A stretch of 64,000 bases of DNA from Nocardioides sp. AX2bis (GTDB lineage: Bacteria; Actinomycetota; Actinomycetes; Propionibacteriales; Nocardioidaceae). How positions within the stretch are numbered: position 1 is the stretch's first letter; each line of letters opens with the position of its first letter. The stretch spans positions 674,089 to 738,088 of the forward strand of contig NZ_LR733215.1 in the NCBI RefSeq assembly GCF_902506435.1, in the 5' to 3' direction. Below are positions 43,197 through 52,348 of the stretch, one piece after another. The notes under the pieces were generated by a model, which did not search any database, was not told where the DNA came from, and worked only from the letters and a program-made list of their open reading frames with translations. The position numbers and the translations under genes are program-made.

Positions 43197-44117
43197 GTGC
43201 GGCTCCAGCCGCTCGCACGTCGCCGGCTCGCCGGCCTCGGCGCTGCGGGGGAGGCGTGGCTGGCCGGGCTGCCCGCCCTGCTCGACGACCTCGAGCAGGA
43301 GTGGGGCGTCCGGGTCGAGCGGCGCTCGCTGCCCGGCGGCAGCAACGGCCTGGTCGTGCCGGCCACCACCACGGACGGTCGGGCGCGCGTCGTCAAGGTC
43401 GCCGCCCCCGGTGTCGACCTCGCCCGCCAGGCGGAGGTGCTGGCCGCCGCCGCGGGCCGGGGGCACGTCCGCCTGCACGCGCACGACCCGCAGCGCCAGG
43501 CGTTGCTGCTGGACGGCCTCGGCCGGTCCCTGGCTCAGACCCCGCTGCCCGTCGAGGACGCCGTCGCCGCGCTCGCGGCGACCCTGGTCGAGGCGTGGGC
43601 CGCGCCGGCCCCGCCGCTGCCGTCGCGGGTCCGCGACCGCGCCGCCGACCTGGCCCGCGGCCTGGACGACCTCGCCACCCGCGCCGAGCACGACGCGTCG
43701 CCGGCCGTCCTCGACCACGCCCGCCGGTGCGCGGCCCGCCGGTCCGCGGCGCACGACCCGTCCCGCAGCGTGGTCACCCACGGCGACGCGCACCCCGCGA
43801 ACCTGCTGCGCGCGCCCGGGGCGCCCACCGGGTGGCTGCTGGTCGACGCGGAGGGCACGGTCGCCGAGCGGGCCTACGACGTGGGCGTCGCCCTGCGCGA
43901 CCTCTCCTCCCACCTGCAGGACCCCGCGACGGCGGCGGTACGCCTGCGTGGCTGGTGCGCGCAGGCGGCCGCCACGACCGGGACAGATCCCGGCGCGGTG
44001 TGGGACTGGGCCTTCCTGGAGCGGGTCTCGACCGGGCTGTACGTCACCTCGATCGGCTCGCGCACGGTCGGCCGCCCGATGCTGACCTCGGCCGCGGCGG
44101 TCCTCGCGGGGTGCTGA
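43197..44117 (+). CDS. Aminoglycoside/hydroxyurea phosphotransferase-family kinase
   Basis: 306-residue APH-fold kinase. LDDLEQEWGVRVERRSLPGGSNGLVVPA starts the N-lobe, VVKVAAP has the ATP-binding Lys, LLLDGLGRSL is the hinge-side motif, VVTHGDAHPANLLR is the Brenner catalytic loop and LVDAEGTVAERAYDVG the metal loop. The sequence is nearer the APH(6)/hydroxyurea kinase branch than APH(3'). Whether it confers resistance cannot be told; many such chromosomal genes phosphorylate small metabolites. GTG start. Confidence 0.7.
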   Translation: MRLQPLARRRLAGLGAAGEAWLAGLPALLDDLEQEWGVRVERRSLPGGSNGLVVPATTTDGRARVVKVAAPGVDLARQAEVLAAAAGRGHVRLHAHDPQRQALLLDGLGRSLAQTPLPVEDAVAALAATLVEAWAAPAPPLPSRVRDRAADLARGLDDLATRAEHDASPAVLDHARRCAARRSAAHDPSRSVVTHGDAHPANLLRAPGAPTGWLLVDAEGTVAERAYDVGVALRDLSSHLQDPATAAVRLRGWCAQAAATTGTDPGAVWDWAFLERVSTGLYVTSIGSRTVGRPMLTSAAAVLAGC

Positions 44118-44197
44118 GCCAGGCCCCGGTCCGGTGGCGTCGACCTCACCGGGTGACCCGCGATGGGTAGCGTCGCGGGACCGACCCGAGGAGCGCC

Positions 44198-45172
44198 ATG
44201 ACCCGCCGCACCGCCGCCCCCGCCCGTCCCGCCGCCCGTCTCGCCACCGGCCTGCTCGCGGCGACGCTCGCGCTGACCCCGGTCCTCGGGGCCCCGGCGG
44301 CCGGAGCCGCCACCGCCGGGGGCGACGCGCCGCTACCCGCGTACCCCCGCCACCTGGAGCTGCCGCGCGGCTTCGCGCCCGAGGGCATCGCCACCGAGCG
44401 CCAGCGGCCGGTCGCCTACCTCGGCGACCGGGAGAGCGGTGACCTGCTGCGTCTCCAGCTGCGGACGGGAGCCACCCGCGTCGTCAGCCAGGGACCGGGG
44501 ACGCCGTCGCTGGGCCTGAAGCTGGACCGCCGCGAGCGCCTCTGGGTCGCGGGCGGCAGCGGCGGGGACGCCCGCGTGGTCGACGCGACCGACGGCGAGG
44601 TGCTGGCGTCGTACGACGTCGGCGCGGACCCCAGCTTCGTCAACGACGTGGTCCTGACCGGCCGGGCGGCGTGGTTCACCGACAGCCTCCAGCCCCAGCT
44701 CTACCGGGTGCCGGTACGCCCGGAGCTGCGCGGGCAGCAGGCGCTGCGCATGGTCCCGCTGACCGGGGACTGGGAGCAGACCGAGGACCTGAACGCGAAC
44801 GGCATCGCGCCCACGCCGAACGGCCGGGCGCTGCTCGTGGTCCAGTCGTCGACCGGCCTGCTGTTCCGGGTCGACCCCGCCACGGGAGTGGCCGACCGCG
44901 TCCGGACCGGTGGGGTGCGGCTGCGCAACGGCGACGGCCTGCTCCTTTGGGGGCGCACGCTCTACGCCGTGCAGAACGCCCGCAACCTGGTGGCCGTCCT
45001 CCGGGTCGCCCCGGGCGGACGCCGGGCGGTCCTGCAGGACCGGGTCACCAGCAGGGACTTCGACGTCCCGACCACCGTCGCGGCCTCCCGCGGCGGGCTC
45101 TACCTGCCGAACGCCCGGTTCAGCACGCCCGACGCCCAGCGGTTCTGGGTGACGCGGGTCCCGACGCCCTGA
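44198..45172 (+). CDS. Secreted beta-propeller (SMP-30/gluconolactonase-like) protein
   Basis: 324 residues with a Sec signal peptide (basic start, hydrophobic LATGLLAATLALTPVLG, cleavage near AGAATA), then repeats of a six-bladed propeller (PEGIATE, LGLKLDRRERLWVAGG, FVNDVVLTGRAAWFTDS, NGIAPTPNGRALLVVQSSTG, RNGDGLLLWGRTLYAVQN). The NDVV and NGIA loops resemble the metal-site positions of SMP-30/lactonase proteins. Substrate unknown. A TAGCGT box upstream, with GAGGAGCG before the ATG. Confidence 0.75.
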   Translation: MTRRTAAPARPAARLATGLLAATLALTPVLGAPAAGAATAGGDAPLPAYPRHLELPRGFAPEGIATERQRPVAYLGDRESGDLLRLQLRTGATRVVSQGPGTPSLGLKLDRRERLWVAGGSGGDARVVDATDGEVLASYDVGADPSFVNDVVLTGRAAWFTDSLQPQLYRVPVRPELRGQQALRMVPLTGDWEQTEDLNANGIAPTPNGRALLVVQSSTGLLFRVDPATGVADRVRTGGVRLRNGDGLLLWGRTLYAVQNARNLVAVLRVAPGGRRAVLQDRVTSRDFDVPTTVAASRGGLYLPNARFSTPDAQRFWVTRVPTP

Positions 45173-45186
45173 GGCGTGTCGGGCGG

Positions 45187-45564
45187 TCAGGCCTTGCGGA
45201 TCCGGATCGCGCCCTTGGCGGTCGACGGGTCGACGACCTTGCCGCCCTGGGTGACGACGACCTCGCCCGCGGCCACCATCCGGCGGGCGGCGCGGCGGGC
45301 CGGCTCCATCAGCTCGCGCCACCCCTCGTCCTCGGCGGGCCCGACCGCGCGGGCGGCGTCGGAGGGGCAGATCGTCTTCCCGCGGGCCCGGGCGGCGAGC
45401 AGGTGGCGGATGCTCTGCTCGAGCGCCTCGTCGGTACGGCTGACGCCCCGCTTGCGGCACGCCGTCGAGCAGTAGCGCACCTGGTCCCAGTCGCGCTCCC
45501 ACTTCTTGCGCCACTCGATGGTGCGCCCGCACGACGCGCAGGTCTTCGGCTCGGGGGTGCTCAC
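45187..45564 (-). CDS. DUF2256-DUF3253 protein
   Basis: 125 residues. The N-terminal zinc-finger-like part ([31 protein letters not shown]) matches DUF2256, and the C-terminal part ([24 protein letters not shown] ... [18 protein letters not shown]) matches DUF3253, a winged-helix-like domain. Function unknown. GTG start six bases after CAGACT. Convergent with the propeller gene. Confidence 0.78.
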   Translation of the reverse strand: MSTPEPKTCASCGRTIEWRKKWERDWDQVRYCSTACRKRGVSRTDEALEQSIRHLLAARARGKTICPSDAARAVGPAEDEGWRELMEPARRAARRMVAAGEVVVTQGGKVVDPSTAKGAIRIRKA

Positions 45565-45620
45565 CGATCCAGTCTGCCTGCGCGGAGCAGCCCGCCCGGG
45601 TGGTCCCGTACGCCCCAGGT

Positions 45621-45686
45621 GCGCCGCAACCGTCACCTCGACGCGCCGCGAGCGTCATCTCGGCTGTCCGCGAGCGTCATCTCGGC
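45621..45686 (-). repeat. 22-bp-period intergenic repeat, locus 11 (3 units)
   Basis: Minus-strand units 45686-45665, 45664-45643 and 45642-45621 in the divergent gap before the cox-type moxR gene; its head ends seven bases before the CCAAC direct repeat of that promoter. Last copy in the window. Confidence 0.9.
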
Positions 45687-45692
45687 GGGTGA

Positions 45693-45725
45693 CCAACCAC
45701 ACGCCAACAGCCCGCGACCTAGGTT
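45693..45725 (+). promoter_or_regulatory. Promoter of the MoxR-CoxE-XdhC operon with CCAAC direct repeat
   Basis: CCAACCA (45693-45699), N3, GCCAAC (45703-45708), N4, CGCGACC, then -10 TAGGTT (45720-45725). The two CCAAC cores are 11 bp apart, one helical turn. The coxS promoter at 61640-61671 has the same element in the same position. Confidence 0.65.
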
Positions 45726-45731
45726 GTGACC

Positions 45732-46628
45732 ATGGTGACACTGGCGTCCTCCCCGGACCTGTCCCCGGCGTCCATGGCCGCGCGCCTGCGCCAGACCGGG
45801 TACCTCGCCGACGCCGAGCTGGCGACGGTGGCGTTCCTGGCCGTGAGGATGCAGCGGCCGCTGCTGCTCGAGGGCGAGCCCGGCACCGGCAAGACCGCCC
45901 TGGCGGAGGCGCTCGCGGAGTCCTTCGGGCTGCCGCTGGTGCGGCTGCAGTGCTACGAGGGGATCGACGCCAGCCAGGCGCTCTACGACTGGGACTTCCC
46001 CCGCCAGGTGCTCCACCTGCGCGCGCTCGAGGCCGCCGGCGGCGCAGGCAGCGGCGTCGAGGAGGCCGAGAAGAGCCTGTACGACGAGCGCTTCCTGCTG
46101 GCCCGCCCGATCCTGGCCGCGCTCCAGCAGAGCCCCTCGGTGCTGCTGGTCGACGAGGTCGACCGCGCCGACGACGAGTTCGAGGCGTTCCTGCTCGAGG
46201 TGCTCTCGACCTACCGCGTCTCGATCCCCGAGCTCGGCACGGTCGCGGCGGCCGAGCCGCCGCTGGTGGTGCTCACCTCCAACCGCACCCGCGAGCTGCA
46301 CGACGCCCTCAAGCGACGCTGCCTCTACCACTGGATCGACCACCCCGGACTGGAGCGCGAGGTCGAGATCATGCGCTCCCGCGCGCCCGAGATCGGCCAC
46401 GTCCTGGCCCGCCAGGTCGTCTCCCTGGTCCAGGACCTGCGCGCCCGCGACGACCTCGAGAAGCCGCCGGGCGTGGCCGAGACCCTGGACTGGGCCCGTG
46501 CCCTGGCCCACCTCGGCGCGACGGAGCTCGACCTCGAGACGTCCGCGGCCACCCTGGGTGCGCTGGTGAAGTACCGCGAGGACGCCGACAAGGTCCGCCA
46601 GGCGCTCGACCAGGTGATGCGCACATGA
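45732..46628 (+). CDS. MoxR-type AAA+ ATPase, CoxD-like
   Basis: 298 residues. Walker A LLEGEPGTGKTAL (about 45-57), RLQCYEGIDASQALYDWDFPRQVL typical of the CoxD/APE2220 subfamily, Walker B LLVDEVDRADDEFEAFL, then VVLTSNRTRELHDALKRRC. CoxD helps mature the molybdenum/copper centre of CO dehydrogenase with CoxE. ATG 45732 fits the -10 box six bases upstream; a GTG at 45726 abuts the -10 and is unlikely. First gene of a three-gene operon. Confidence 0.82.
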   Translation: MVTLASSPDLSPASMAARLRQTGYLADAELATVAFLAVRMQRPLLLEGEPGTGKTALAEALAESFGLPLVRLQCYEGIDASQALYDWDFPRQVLHLRALEAAGGAGSGVEEAEKSLYDERFLLARPILAALQQSPSVLLVDEVDRADDEFEAFLLEVLSTYRVSIPELGTVAAAEPPLVVLTSNRTRELHDALKRRCLYHWIDHPGLEREVEIMRSRAPEIGHVLARQVVSLVQDLRARDDLEKPPGVAETLDWARALAHLGATELDLETSAATLGALVKYREDADKVRQALDQVMRT

Positions 46629-47773
46629 CCGTCTCGGTCAGCGCCGGGCTGCTCGGCCACGGTCCCGACGAGGTGCTGCTGGCCTTCACCACCGCGCTCC
46701 GTGCGGCGGGCGTGCCGGTGACCTCCGACCGCTCGCAGACCTTCCTCGCCGCGACCTCGGTGGTCGGGCTCGACGACGTCTCGGCGACGTACGCCGCGGG
46801 GCGCGCCACGCTGTGCGGCTCGCCCGACGACCTGGACCGCTACGACCAGGTCTTCGAGGCGTTCTTCGACCACCGCGCCGGCCTGCCCCGGGCCCGGAAC
46901 GCGCCGCCGACCGACCGGCCCGTACCGACCACGCTGCCGCTCGACGACCCCGCCGGCGGTGGTGCCGGCGAGGAGGAGGACGACGACGTCGTCCGGGCCA
47001 AGGCCAGCGAGGCCGAGGTGCTCCGCCACCGCGACGTCGCCACCCTCGACGCCGGGGAGAAGAGCCGGCTGGCGGCGATGTTCGCCACCCTCCAGCCGCG
47101 CCCTCCCCGCCGCCGCACCGCGCGGCACCAGCGCTGGCACCGCGGCGAGGTCGACGCCTCGCGCACCCTGCGGGCCAGCCTGCGCCGCCTCGGTGAGCCG
47201 ACCGAGATCGTGTGGCGGCGGCGCACCACCAAGCCGCGCCGGGTGGTGCTGCTGATCGACGTCTCCGGCTCCATGAGCGGGTACGCCGACGCGCTCCTGC
47301 GCCTGGCCCACCGCACGACCACGGTGCTGGCCGCCCGCGGCGGCCGGGTCGAGACCTTCACCGTCGGCACCCGGCTGACCCACCTGACCCGCGCGCTGCG
47401 GATGCGCGACCCCGAGCGCGCCCTGGTCGTCGCCGGGGACGCCGTGTCGGACTGGTCCGGCGGGACCCGCCTGGGCGAGACGCTCAAGGTGTTCGTCGAC
47501 CGGTGGGGCCGCCGCGGGCTGGCCCGCGGCGCGGTCGTGGTGATCTTCAGCGACGGCTGGGAGCGCGGCGACTGCCGGCTGCTGGGGGAGCAGGTACGCC
47601 GGCTGAGACGCGTCTCGCACCGCGTCGTGTGGGTCAACCCGCACCGCGGCAAGGACGGCTACGAGCCGGTGCAGGCCGGCGTGCTGGCCGTGCTGCCCCA
47701 CGTCGACGACTTCCTGGCCGGGCACTCCCTGGCGACGTTCTCCGAGCTGATGGAGGTGGTGGCCCGTGCGTGA
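46625..47773 (+). CDS. VWA-domain protein, CoxE-like
   Basis: 382 residues. The CoxE-type N-terminal domain (LLAFTTALRAAGVPVTSDRSQTFL) is followed by an acidic linker (GEEEDDD), an Arg-rich segment RPPRRRTARHQRWHRG, and a VWA domain with canonical MIDAS LIDVSGSMSGYAD (about 216-228) ending FLAGHSLATFSELMEVV. It should act with the MoxR ATPase as a metal-centre maturation complex. ATGA overlap with moxR. Confidence 0.85.
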   Translation: MTVSVSAGLLGHGPDEVLLAFTTALRAAGVPVTSDRSQTFLAATSVVGLDDVSATYAAGRATLCGSPDDLDRYDQVFEAFFDHRAGLPRARNAPPTDRPVPTTLPLDDPAGGGAGEEEDDDVVRAKASEAEVLRHRDVATLDAGEKSRLAAMFATLQPRPPRRRTARHQRWHRGEVDASRTLRASLRRLGEPTEIVWRRRTTKPRRVVLLIDVSGSMSGYADALLRLAHRTTTVLAARGGRVETFTVGTRLTHLTRALRMRDPERALVVAGDAVSDWSGGTRLGETLKVFVDRWGRRGLARGAVVVIFSDGWERGDCRLLGEQVRRLRRVSHRVVWVNPHRGKDGYEPVQAGVLAVLPHVDDFLAGHSLATFSELMEVVARA

Positions 47774-48887
47774 GGTCCTCGACGAGCTGATGACCTGGTG
47801 GGAGGCCGGCGAGACCGTCGGCGTCGGCACCGTGGTCGCGACGTTCCGCTCCGCACCCCGCCCCCCGGGCGCCTCGATGCTGGTCGGCCCGGACAAGTCC
47901 GCGGTCGGCTCGGTCTCCGGGGGCTGCGTCGAGGGCGCGGTCTACGACCTGGCCGGCACCGTGGTCGGCACCGGCGAGGCCGTGCTGGAGCGCTACGGCG
48001 TCTCCGACGACGACGCCTTCGCCGTCGGCCTGACCTGCGGCGGCATCCTCGACGTCTTCGTCGAGAAGGTCTCCCGCGAGACGTTCCCCGAGCTCGGCGA
48101 CATCGCCGAGGACATCCGGGCCGGGCGGCCGGTGGCCCTGGCCACCGTGGTCGACCACCCGGACCCCGCCTGGGTCGGGCGCCGGCTGGTGGTCCGCCCC
48201 GACGAGCCCGGCACCGGCTTCGGCATGGGCTCGGCCCGCGCCGACGACGCCGTACGCGACGATGCGCTCGGGCTGCTCGCCGCCGGCACCAACGCCACGC
48301 TCACCTACGGCCCCGACGGCGAGCGCCGCGGCGAGGGCATGCGGGTCTTCGTCTGGGGCTTCGCGCCGAAGCCGCGGATGCTGGTCTTCGGCGCCATCGA
48401 CTTCGCCGCCGCCGTGGCCCGGGTCGGGGCGTTCCTCGGCTACCACGTCACGGTCTGCGACGCCCGCCCGGTCTTCGCCACCCGGAGCCGCTTCGCCCAC
48501 GCCGACGAGGTCGTCGTCGACTGGCCGCACCGCTACCTCACCGCCGAGCAGGAGGCCGGGCGCGTGGACCAGCGCACCGTGATCACGGTGCTGACCCACG
48601 ACCCGAAGTTCGACGTGCCCCTGCTCGAGGTCGCGCTGCGCCTGCCCGCGGTGGCCTACGTCGGCGCGATGGGCTCGCGGCGCACCCACGACGACCGGAC
48701 CGACCGGCTGCGCGAGGCCGGCGTCACCGACGACGAGCTGGTCCGGCTCTCCAGCCCGATCGGCCTCGACCTCGGCGCCCGCACGCCCGAGGAGACCGCG
48801 ATCAGCATCGCCGCCGAGATCGTCGCCGCCCAGTGGGGCGGCACGGGTGACCGGCTCGCGACCCGCGCCGGCCGGATCCACCACTAG
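47766..48887 (+). CDS. XdhC/CoxF-family molybdenum hydroxylase maturation factor
   Basis: 373 residues: an N-terminal XdhC_CoxI domain (GTVVATFRSAPRPPGASMLV, GSVSGGCVEGAV) and a C-terminal Rossmann domain (LVFGAIDFAAAVARVGAFLGYHVTVCD, YVGAMGSRRTHDDR, GLDLGARTPEETAISIAAEI). Such proteins bind and deliver sulfurated molybdenum cofactor to xanthine- or CO-dehydrogenase-like enzymes. Overlaps the CoxE-like gene by eight bases. The probable client is the coxSL pair 13 kb downstream. Confidence 0.88.
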   Translation: MREVLDELMTWWEAGETVGVGTVVATFRSAPRPPGASMLVGPDKSAVGSVSGGCVEGAVYDLAGTVVGTGEAVLERYGVSDDDAFAVGLTCGGILDVFVEKVSRETFPELGDIAEDIRAGRPVALATVVDHPDPAWVGRRLVVRPDEPGTGFGMGSARADDAVRDDALGLLAAGTNATLTYGPDGERRGEGMRVFVWGFAPKPRMLVFGAIDFAAAVARVGAFLGYHVTVCDARPVFATRSRFAHADEVVVDWPHRYLTAEQEAGRVDQRTVITVLTHDPKFDVPLLEVALRLPAVAYVGAMGSRRTHDDRTDRLREAGVTDDELVRLSSPIGLDLGARTPEETAISIAAEIVAAQWGGTGDRLATRAGRIHH

Positions 48888-48942
48888 GTCCCGCCGTGCA
48901 CCCCGACCACACGCGTACCTCGTCCGCCCCGCCCCGCGGGCG

Positions 48943-48948
48943 TAGGTT
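48943..48948 (+). promoter_or_regulatory. -10 box of the adh-mnoSR operon
   Basis: TAGGTT, 27 bases before the ATG, which has AGGGGGAG as ribosome site; here there is a real leader. The sequence CCGACCACACGCGTAC at 48903-48918 loosely resembles the CCAAC element but is 13 bp further from the -10. Confidence 0.5.
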
Positions 48949-48975
48949 GACCGGACCTGCCAGGGGGAGCCACCG

Positions 48976-50187
48976 ATGACCGTCACCGCCGCCCACCGTC
49001 CGGCCGACAGCGCGGTCCCTGCGGCCGCCGCCGGCCACCCGGGCGTGGTGAAGTTCCACGCCCCCGAGCTGGTCGTCGGCCACGGGTCGCTAGCCGAGGC
49101 CGGCTTCAGCGCCGCCCGGCTCGGCGCGCGTCGCCCCTTCGTGGTGACCGACCCCGGCATCATCGAGGCCGGCTGGGCCGACGAGCTGCTGCGCCACCTC
49201 CGCGACGCCGGACTGGACCCGGTGCTCTGGCACGCGGTGACGCCCAACCCCAAGGACCACGAGGTGCGCGCGGCGTTCGCGCGCTACGTCGAGTCGGGCG
49301 CCGACGTGGTGGTCGGGATCGGCGGCGGCTCGGTGATCGACGCCGCCAAGGGCGTCGCGGTGCTGCAGGGCAACGGCGGCGACATCCTCGACTACGCCGG
49401 CGTCGACCGAGCCACGAGGCCGATCCCGCCGCTGGTGATGATCCCCAGCACCTCGGGCACCGGTGCCGACGTCTCGCAGTTCTGCATCGTCACCGACACC
49501 GCGCGGTCGGTGAAGATCACCATCATGGGCCGCGCCCTCGTGCCGGACATCTCGATCACCGACCCCCGGCTGCTGGTCACCATGCCCGAGGACCTCAACG
49601 CCGCCACCGGGCTGGACGCGCTGACGCACGGCATCGAGGCGTACGTCTCCCTGGCCCACAACCCGCTGGCCGACGTGCACGCCCTGAACGCCGTCGGGCT
49701 GGTCTGCCGCCACCTCCGGTCGACCATGACGCACCCCCGCTCCGAGCCGGCCCGCGCGAAGATGGCGCAGGCCAGCCTGGAGGCCGGCCTGGCCTTCACC
49801 AACGCCATCCTCGGCGCCACCCACGCGATGAGCCACCAGGTCGGCGGGCTGCTCGACGCGCCGCACGGCGTGGTCAACGGGGTGCTGCTGCCGCACGTGA
49901 TCCGCTACAACGCCCGCGCGACCCCGGAGCGCTTCATCGCCCTGGCCGGCCAGGCCGGGCTGCCGGTCTTCGGGATGCCCGGCGAGGAGGCCGCCGAGCT
50001 GCTGGCCGAGCACGTGCGCCGGCTGGCCGACGACGTCGGCGTCCCGCGCGGGCTGCGCTCGCTCGGGGTCACCGAGGAGGACGTCCCCGGCCTGGCCGCC
50101 ACGACGCTGGGCGACGCCTGCCTGAGCACCAACCCGAGGACGGCGTCGGCCGCCGACGTCGAGGCGCTGTTCCGCGCGGCGCTGTGA
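48976..50187 (+). CDS. Iron-type (group III) alcohol dehydrogenase, 1,3-propanediol dehydrogenase-like
   Basis: 403 residues: NAD-binding GIGGGSVIDAAKG (about 112-124), STSGTGADVSQ, and the metal site D/H in TGLDALTHGIEAYVS plus His in THAMSHQVGG and APHGVVNG. The arrangement adh-sensor kinase-regulator matches, from memory, the mycobacterial region MSMEG_6239 to 6236 around mno. It may oxidise diols or primary alcohols with NAD. A Ala/Pro-rich extension precedes residue 25. Translationally coupled to the kinase (GTGA). Confidence 0.82.
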   Translation: MTVTAAHRPADSAVPAAAAGHPGVVKFHAPELVVGHGSLAEAGFSAARLGARRPFVVTDPGIIEAGWADELLRHLRDAGLDPVLWHAVTPNPKDHEVRAAFARYVESGADVVVGIGGGSVIDAAKGVAVLQGNGGDILDYAGVDRATRPIPPLVMIPSTSGTGADVSQFCIVTDTARSVKITIMGRALVPDISITDPRLLVTMPEDLNAATGLDALTHGIEAYVSLAHNPLADVHALNAVGLVCRHLRSTMTHPRSEPARAKMAQASLEAGLAFTNAILGATHAMSHQVGGLLDAPHGVVNGVLLPHVIRYNARATPERFIALAGQAGLPVFGMPGEEAAELLAEHVRRLADDVGVPRGLRSLGVTEEDVPGLAATTLGDACLSTNPRTASAADVEALFRAAL

Positions 50188-51641
50188 GCGAGCAGCAGGT
50201 CGACGCGCCGCGTCCCGACCCGCCGCGTCCCGACCTGGCCACGCTGACCGGGGTCCGCTCGGGCAAGGGGTCCTACTACCGCGCCTACGTGCGTTCCGAC
50301 GAGCGGCTGCAGCAGGCCGTGCGGGCGATGGACTCGATCTCCCGGGCGCTGGTGCGTACCGTCCAGGGCCCCCGGGGGCTGCTCGAGGAGGTGGTCCGGG
50401 CGGTCGGGACCCACGTGGCCGCCGAGTGGGTCGTGCTGGCCCTCGCCGACGGCCAGCTGCCCGGCGCGCGGCCCCGCTTCCTGGTCCTGCACCGCGACGG
50501 GGTGCCCGTCGACGATGAGCGGCTGCTGCCTGCGCCGGTACGGCGTGAGCTGGGCGCGGTGCGTGCCGGGCACGCCCGCCACACCGACGACACGGGGTGG
50601 GTGCGCGTCCCGATGCTGCTCGAGGGCCGTCCGATCGGCAGCCTCACCGCCCGGCACGGCCTGGCCGTCGACCCCGAGCCGAGCGACCTGTCGGTGCTGC
50701 GGATCCTGGCCAACCAGGCGGCGGTCTCCCTGCACACCTCCGAGCAGTACCAGGCCGGCGTCGCGCTGCACCGCCGCGCCCAGCGCGTCTACGACGAGGC
50801 GCAGGCGCAGGCCCGCGACCTGAAGCTGCGCACCGACGAGCTCCGCCGCGTCGAGCAGCGGCTGCTGCTGGCCCACCAGCGCGAGATCGTCGACGCCGAG
50901 CGGCACCGCATCGCCCGCGAGCTGCACGACAGCGTCACGCAGTACGTCCTCTCGGCCGGCATGCAGCTCGAGGTGGCCCGCGGAGAGCTGGCGGCGCTCG
51001 GGTCCGGCGCGGCGGCGGCGACGGTGTCGGTGGCCACCGCCAAGCAGCTCGCCGCGCAGGCCGTCGAGCAGCTCCGCCGGGCGATCTACGCCCTCAGCCA
51101 GCCCTCGCGCGACACCGTCTCGACCCTGCCCGAGCTGCTGGCCGACGTCGCCGAGCACCACCGGGGCCACCTCAAGGTCCAGGTCCGGGTCGAGGGCGAC
51201 GTCCAGGTGCTGCCGGGCGACGCCGACCACGAGATCGCCCGCGCGGTGGCCGAGGCGCTGTTCAACACCGCCACCCACGCCCGCGCGACCCGCGCGATGG
51301 TGCGGCTGCGCTACACCCCCGACGAGCTGCGCGTCCACGTCGCCGACGACGGCACCGGCGACCCGACGACGCTGAGCCGCGTGCTGCGCGTGCAGCGCAC
51401 CGACACCAGCGGCCGGCACCGCGGGCTGGCCAACATCGAGAGCCGGGTCCTCGAGCTCGGCGGCCGGATCGCCTTCCGTCGCGCCCGGCTGGGGGGCGTG
51501 CGCATCGAGCTGCGCGTCCCGCTGCCGATCGAGGTCCCGGCGACCGCGGGCACCATCTCGGGCCTGCTCGACACCGCCGCGTCCGCGACGGCGCGCCCAC
51601 CCGTACCGCCCGTGCACGACCACCCAGGGAGCACCGCATGA
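50184..51641 (+). CDS. mnoS: Sensor histidine kinase, MnoS-like
   Basis: 485 residues without membrane segments: a GAF-like sensor domain (about 50-185), a coiled coil (about 190-235), HisKA_3 with phospho-acceptor His248 in ERHRIARELHDSVTQ, and an HATPase region (ALFNTATHARAT ... VADDGTGD). NarL-class cytoplasmic kinase. The gene order with the regulator and the dehydrogenase supports the MnoSR assignment, the system needed for methanol dehydrogenase expression in Mycobacterium smegmatis. GTG overlaps the adh stop and its stop overlaps the regulator start. Confidence 0.78.
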   Translation: MSEQQVDAPRPDPPRPDLATLTGVRSGKGSYYRAYVRSDERLQQAVRAMDSISRALVRTVQGPRGLLEEVVRAVGTHVAAEWVVLALADGQLPGARPRFLVLHRDGVPVDDERLLPAPVRRELGAVRAGHARHTDDTGWVRVPMLLEGRPIGSLTARHGLAVDPEPSDLSVLRILANQAAVSLHTSEQYQAGVALHRRAQRVYDEAQAQARDLKLRTDELRRVEQRLLLAHQREIVDAERHRIARELHDSVTQYVLSAGMQLEVARGELAALGSGAAAATVSVATAKQLAAQAVEQLRRAIYALSQPSRDTVSTLPELLADVAEHHRGHLKVQVRVEGDVQVLPGDADHEIARAVAEALFNTATHARATRAMVRLRYTPDELRVHVADDGTGDPTTLSRVLRVQRTDTSGRHRGLANIESRVLELGGRIAFRRARLGGVRIELRVPLPIEVPATAGTISGLLDTAASATARPPVPPVHDHPGSTA

Positions 51642-52339
51642 GCCCCACCACGACCCGACCCCGCACGCCCGACGCCGCGGGGGAGACCCGGCCGACGTCC
51701 CCGGTGCGGATCATGCTCGTCGACGACCACGCCATCGTCCGGCAGGGACTCCGCTCGATCCTGGGCCGCGAGCCGGACCTCGAGGTGGTCGCGGAGGCCT
51801 CCACCGCGCCGGAGGCGCTGGTGGTCGTGCGCCACGCCCGCCCCCAGATCGTGCTCCTCGACCTCAAGCTCTCGACCTCCTCCGACGCCGAGGGCCTCGA
51901 GCTCTGCGCGCAGCTGGTGGCCGAGCACCCCGAGGTACGCGTGCTGGTGCTCACCACGTTCCTCGACGAGCAGCTGGTGCTGACCGCGATCCGGCTCGGC
52001 GCGAAGGGCTACGTCGTGAAGGACGTCGACACCACCGGCCTGATCCGCGCCATCCGGGACGTCGCCCGCGGCGAGAGCGCCTTCGACCCCCGCTCGGCCG
52101 CGGCGATGGTGCGGGGGCTCAACGCCCCCGCGCCCCGGGAGGCCGCCACCTCGCTGACCGCCCGCGAGACCGAGGTGATGGCCCTGCTGGCCCGGGGCCA
52201 GTCCAACGGCGAGATCGGCAGGTCGCTCTACATCTCCGAGACCACCGCCAAGTTCCACGTCGGCAACATCCTGCGCAAGCTCGGCGTCTCCCGCCGCGCC
52301 GAGGCGGTGTACGAGGCCAGCAAGCTCGGCGTGATCTGA
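51638..52339 (+). CDS. mnoR: NarL/LuxR-family response regulator, MnoR-like
   Basis: 233 residues: receiver domain with acidic pair D29/D30, phospho-acceptor D75 in LLDLKLS, and a conserved Lys in YVVKDVD. The LuxR helix-turn-helix is at about 165-225 (LTARETEVMALLARGQSNGEIGRSLYISETTAKFHVGNILRKLG). Partner of the upstream kinase (ATGA overlap). Expected targets are mno at 58.6 kb and its own operon. Confidence 0.82.
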   Translation: MSPTTTRPRTPDAAGETRPTSPVRIMLVDDHAIVRQGLRSILGREPDLEVVAEASTAPEALVVVRHARPQIVLLDLKLSTSSDAEGLELCAQLVAEHPEVRVLVLTTFLDEQLVLTAIRLGAKGYVVKDVDTTGLIRAIRDVARGESAFDPRSAAAMVRGLNAPAPREAATSLTARETEVMALLARGQSNGEIGRSLYISETTAKFHVGNILRKLGVSRRAEAVYEASKLGVI

Positions 52340-52348
52340 GGCGCCTCA
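52337..52348. terminator. 12-bp palindrome made of two stop codons
   Basis: TGAGGCGCCTCA is a perfect palindrome holding the TGA of mnoR and the TGA of the convergent DUF559 gene. Too short to be a convincing terminator alone. Confidence 0.3.

Noticed and set aside
43197..44117. Calling the APH-fold kinase an antibiotic resistance gene
   Set aside because: The fold is clear but the substrate is not, and there is no mobile-element or resistance context.
45726..45731. GTG at 45726 as start of the cox-type moxR gene
   Set aside because: It is directly adjacent to the -10 box (45720-45725), where transcription cannot yet have begun. ATG at 45732 fits the spacing of other genes.
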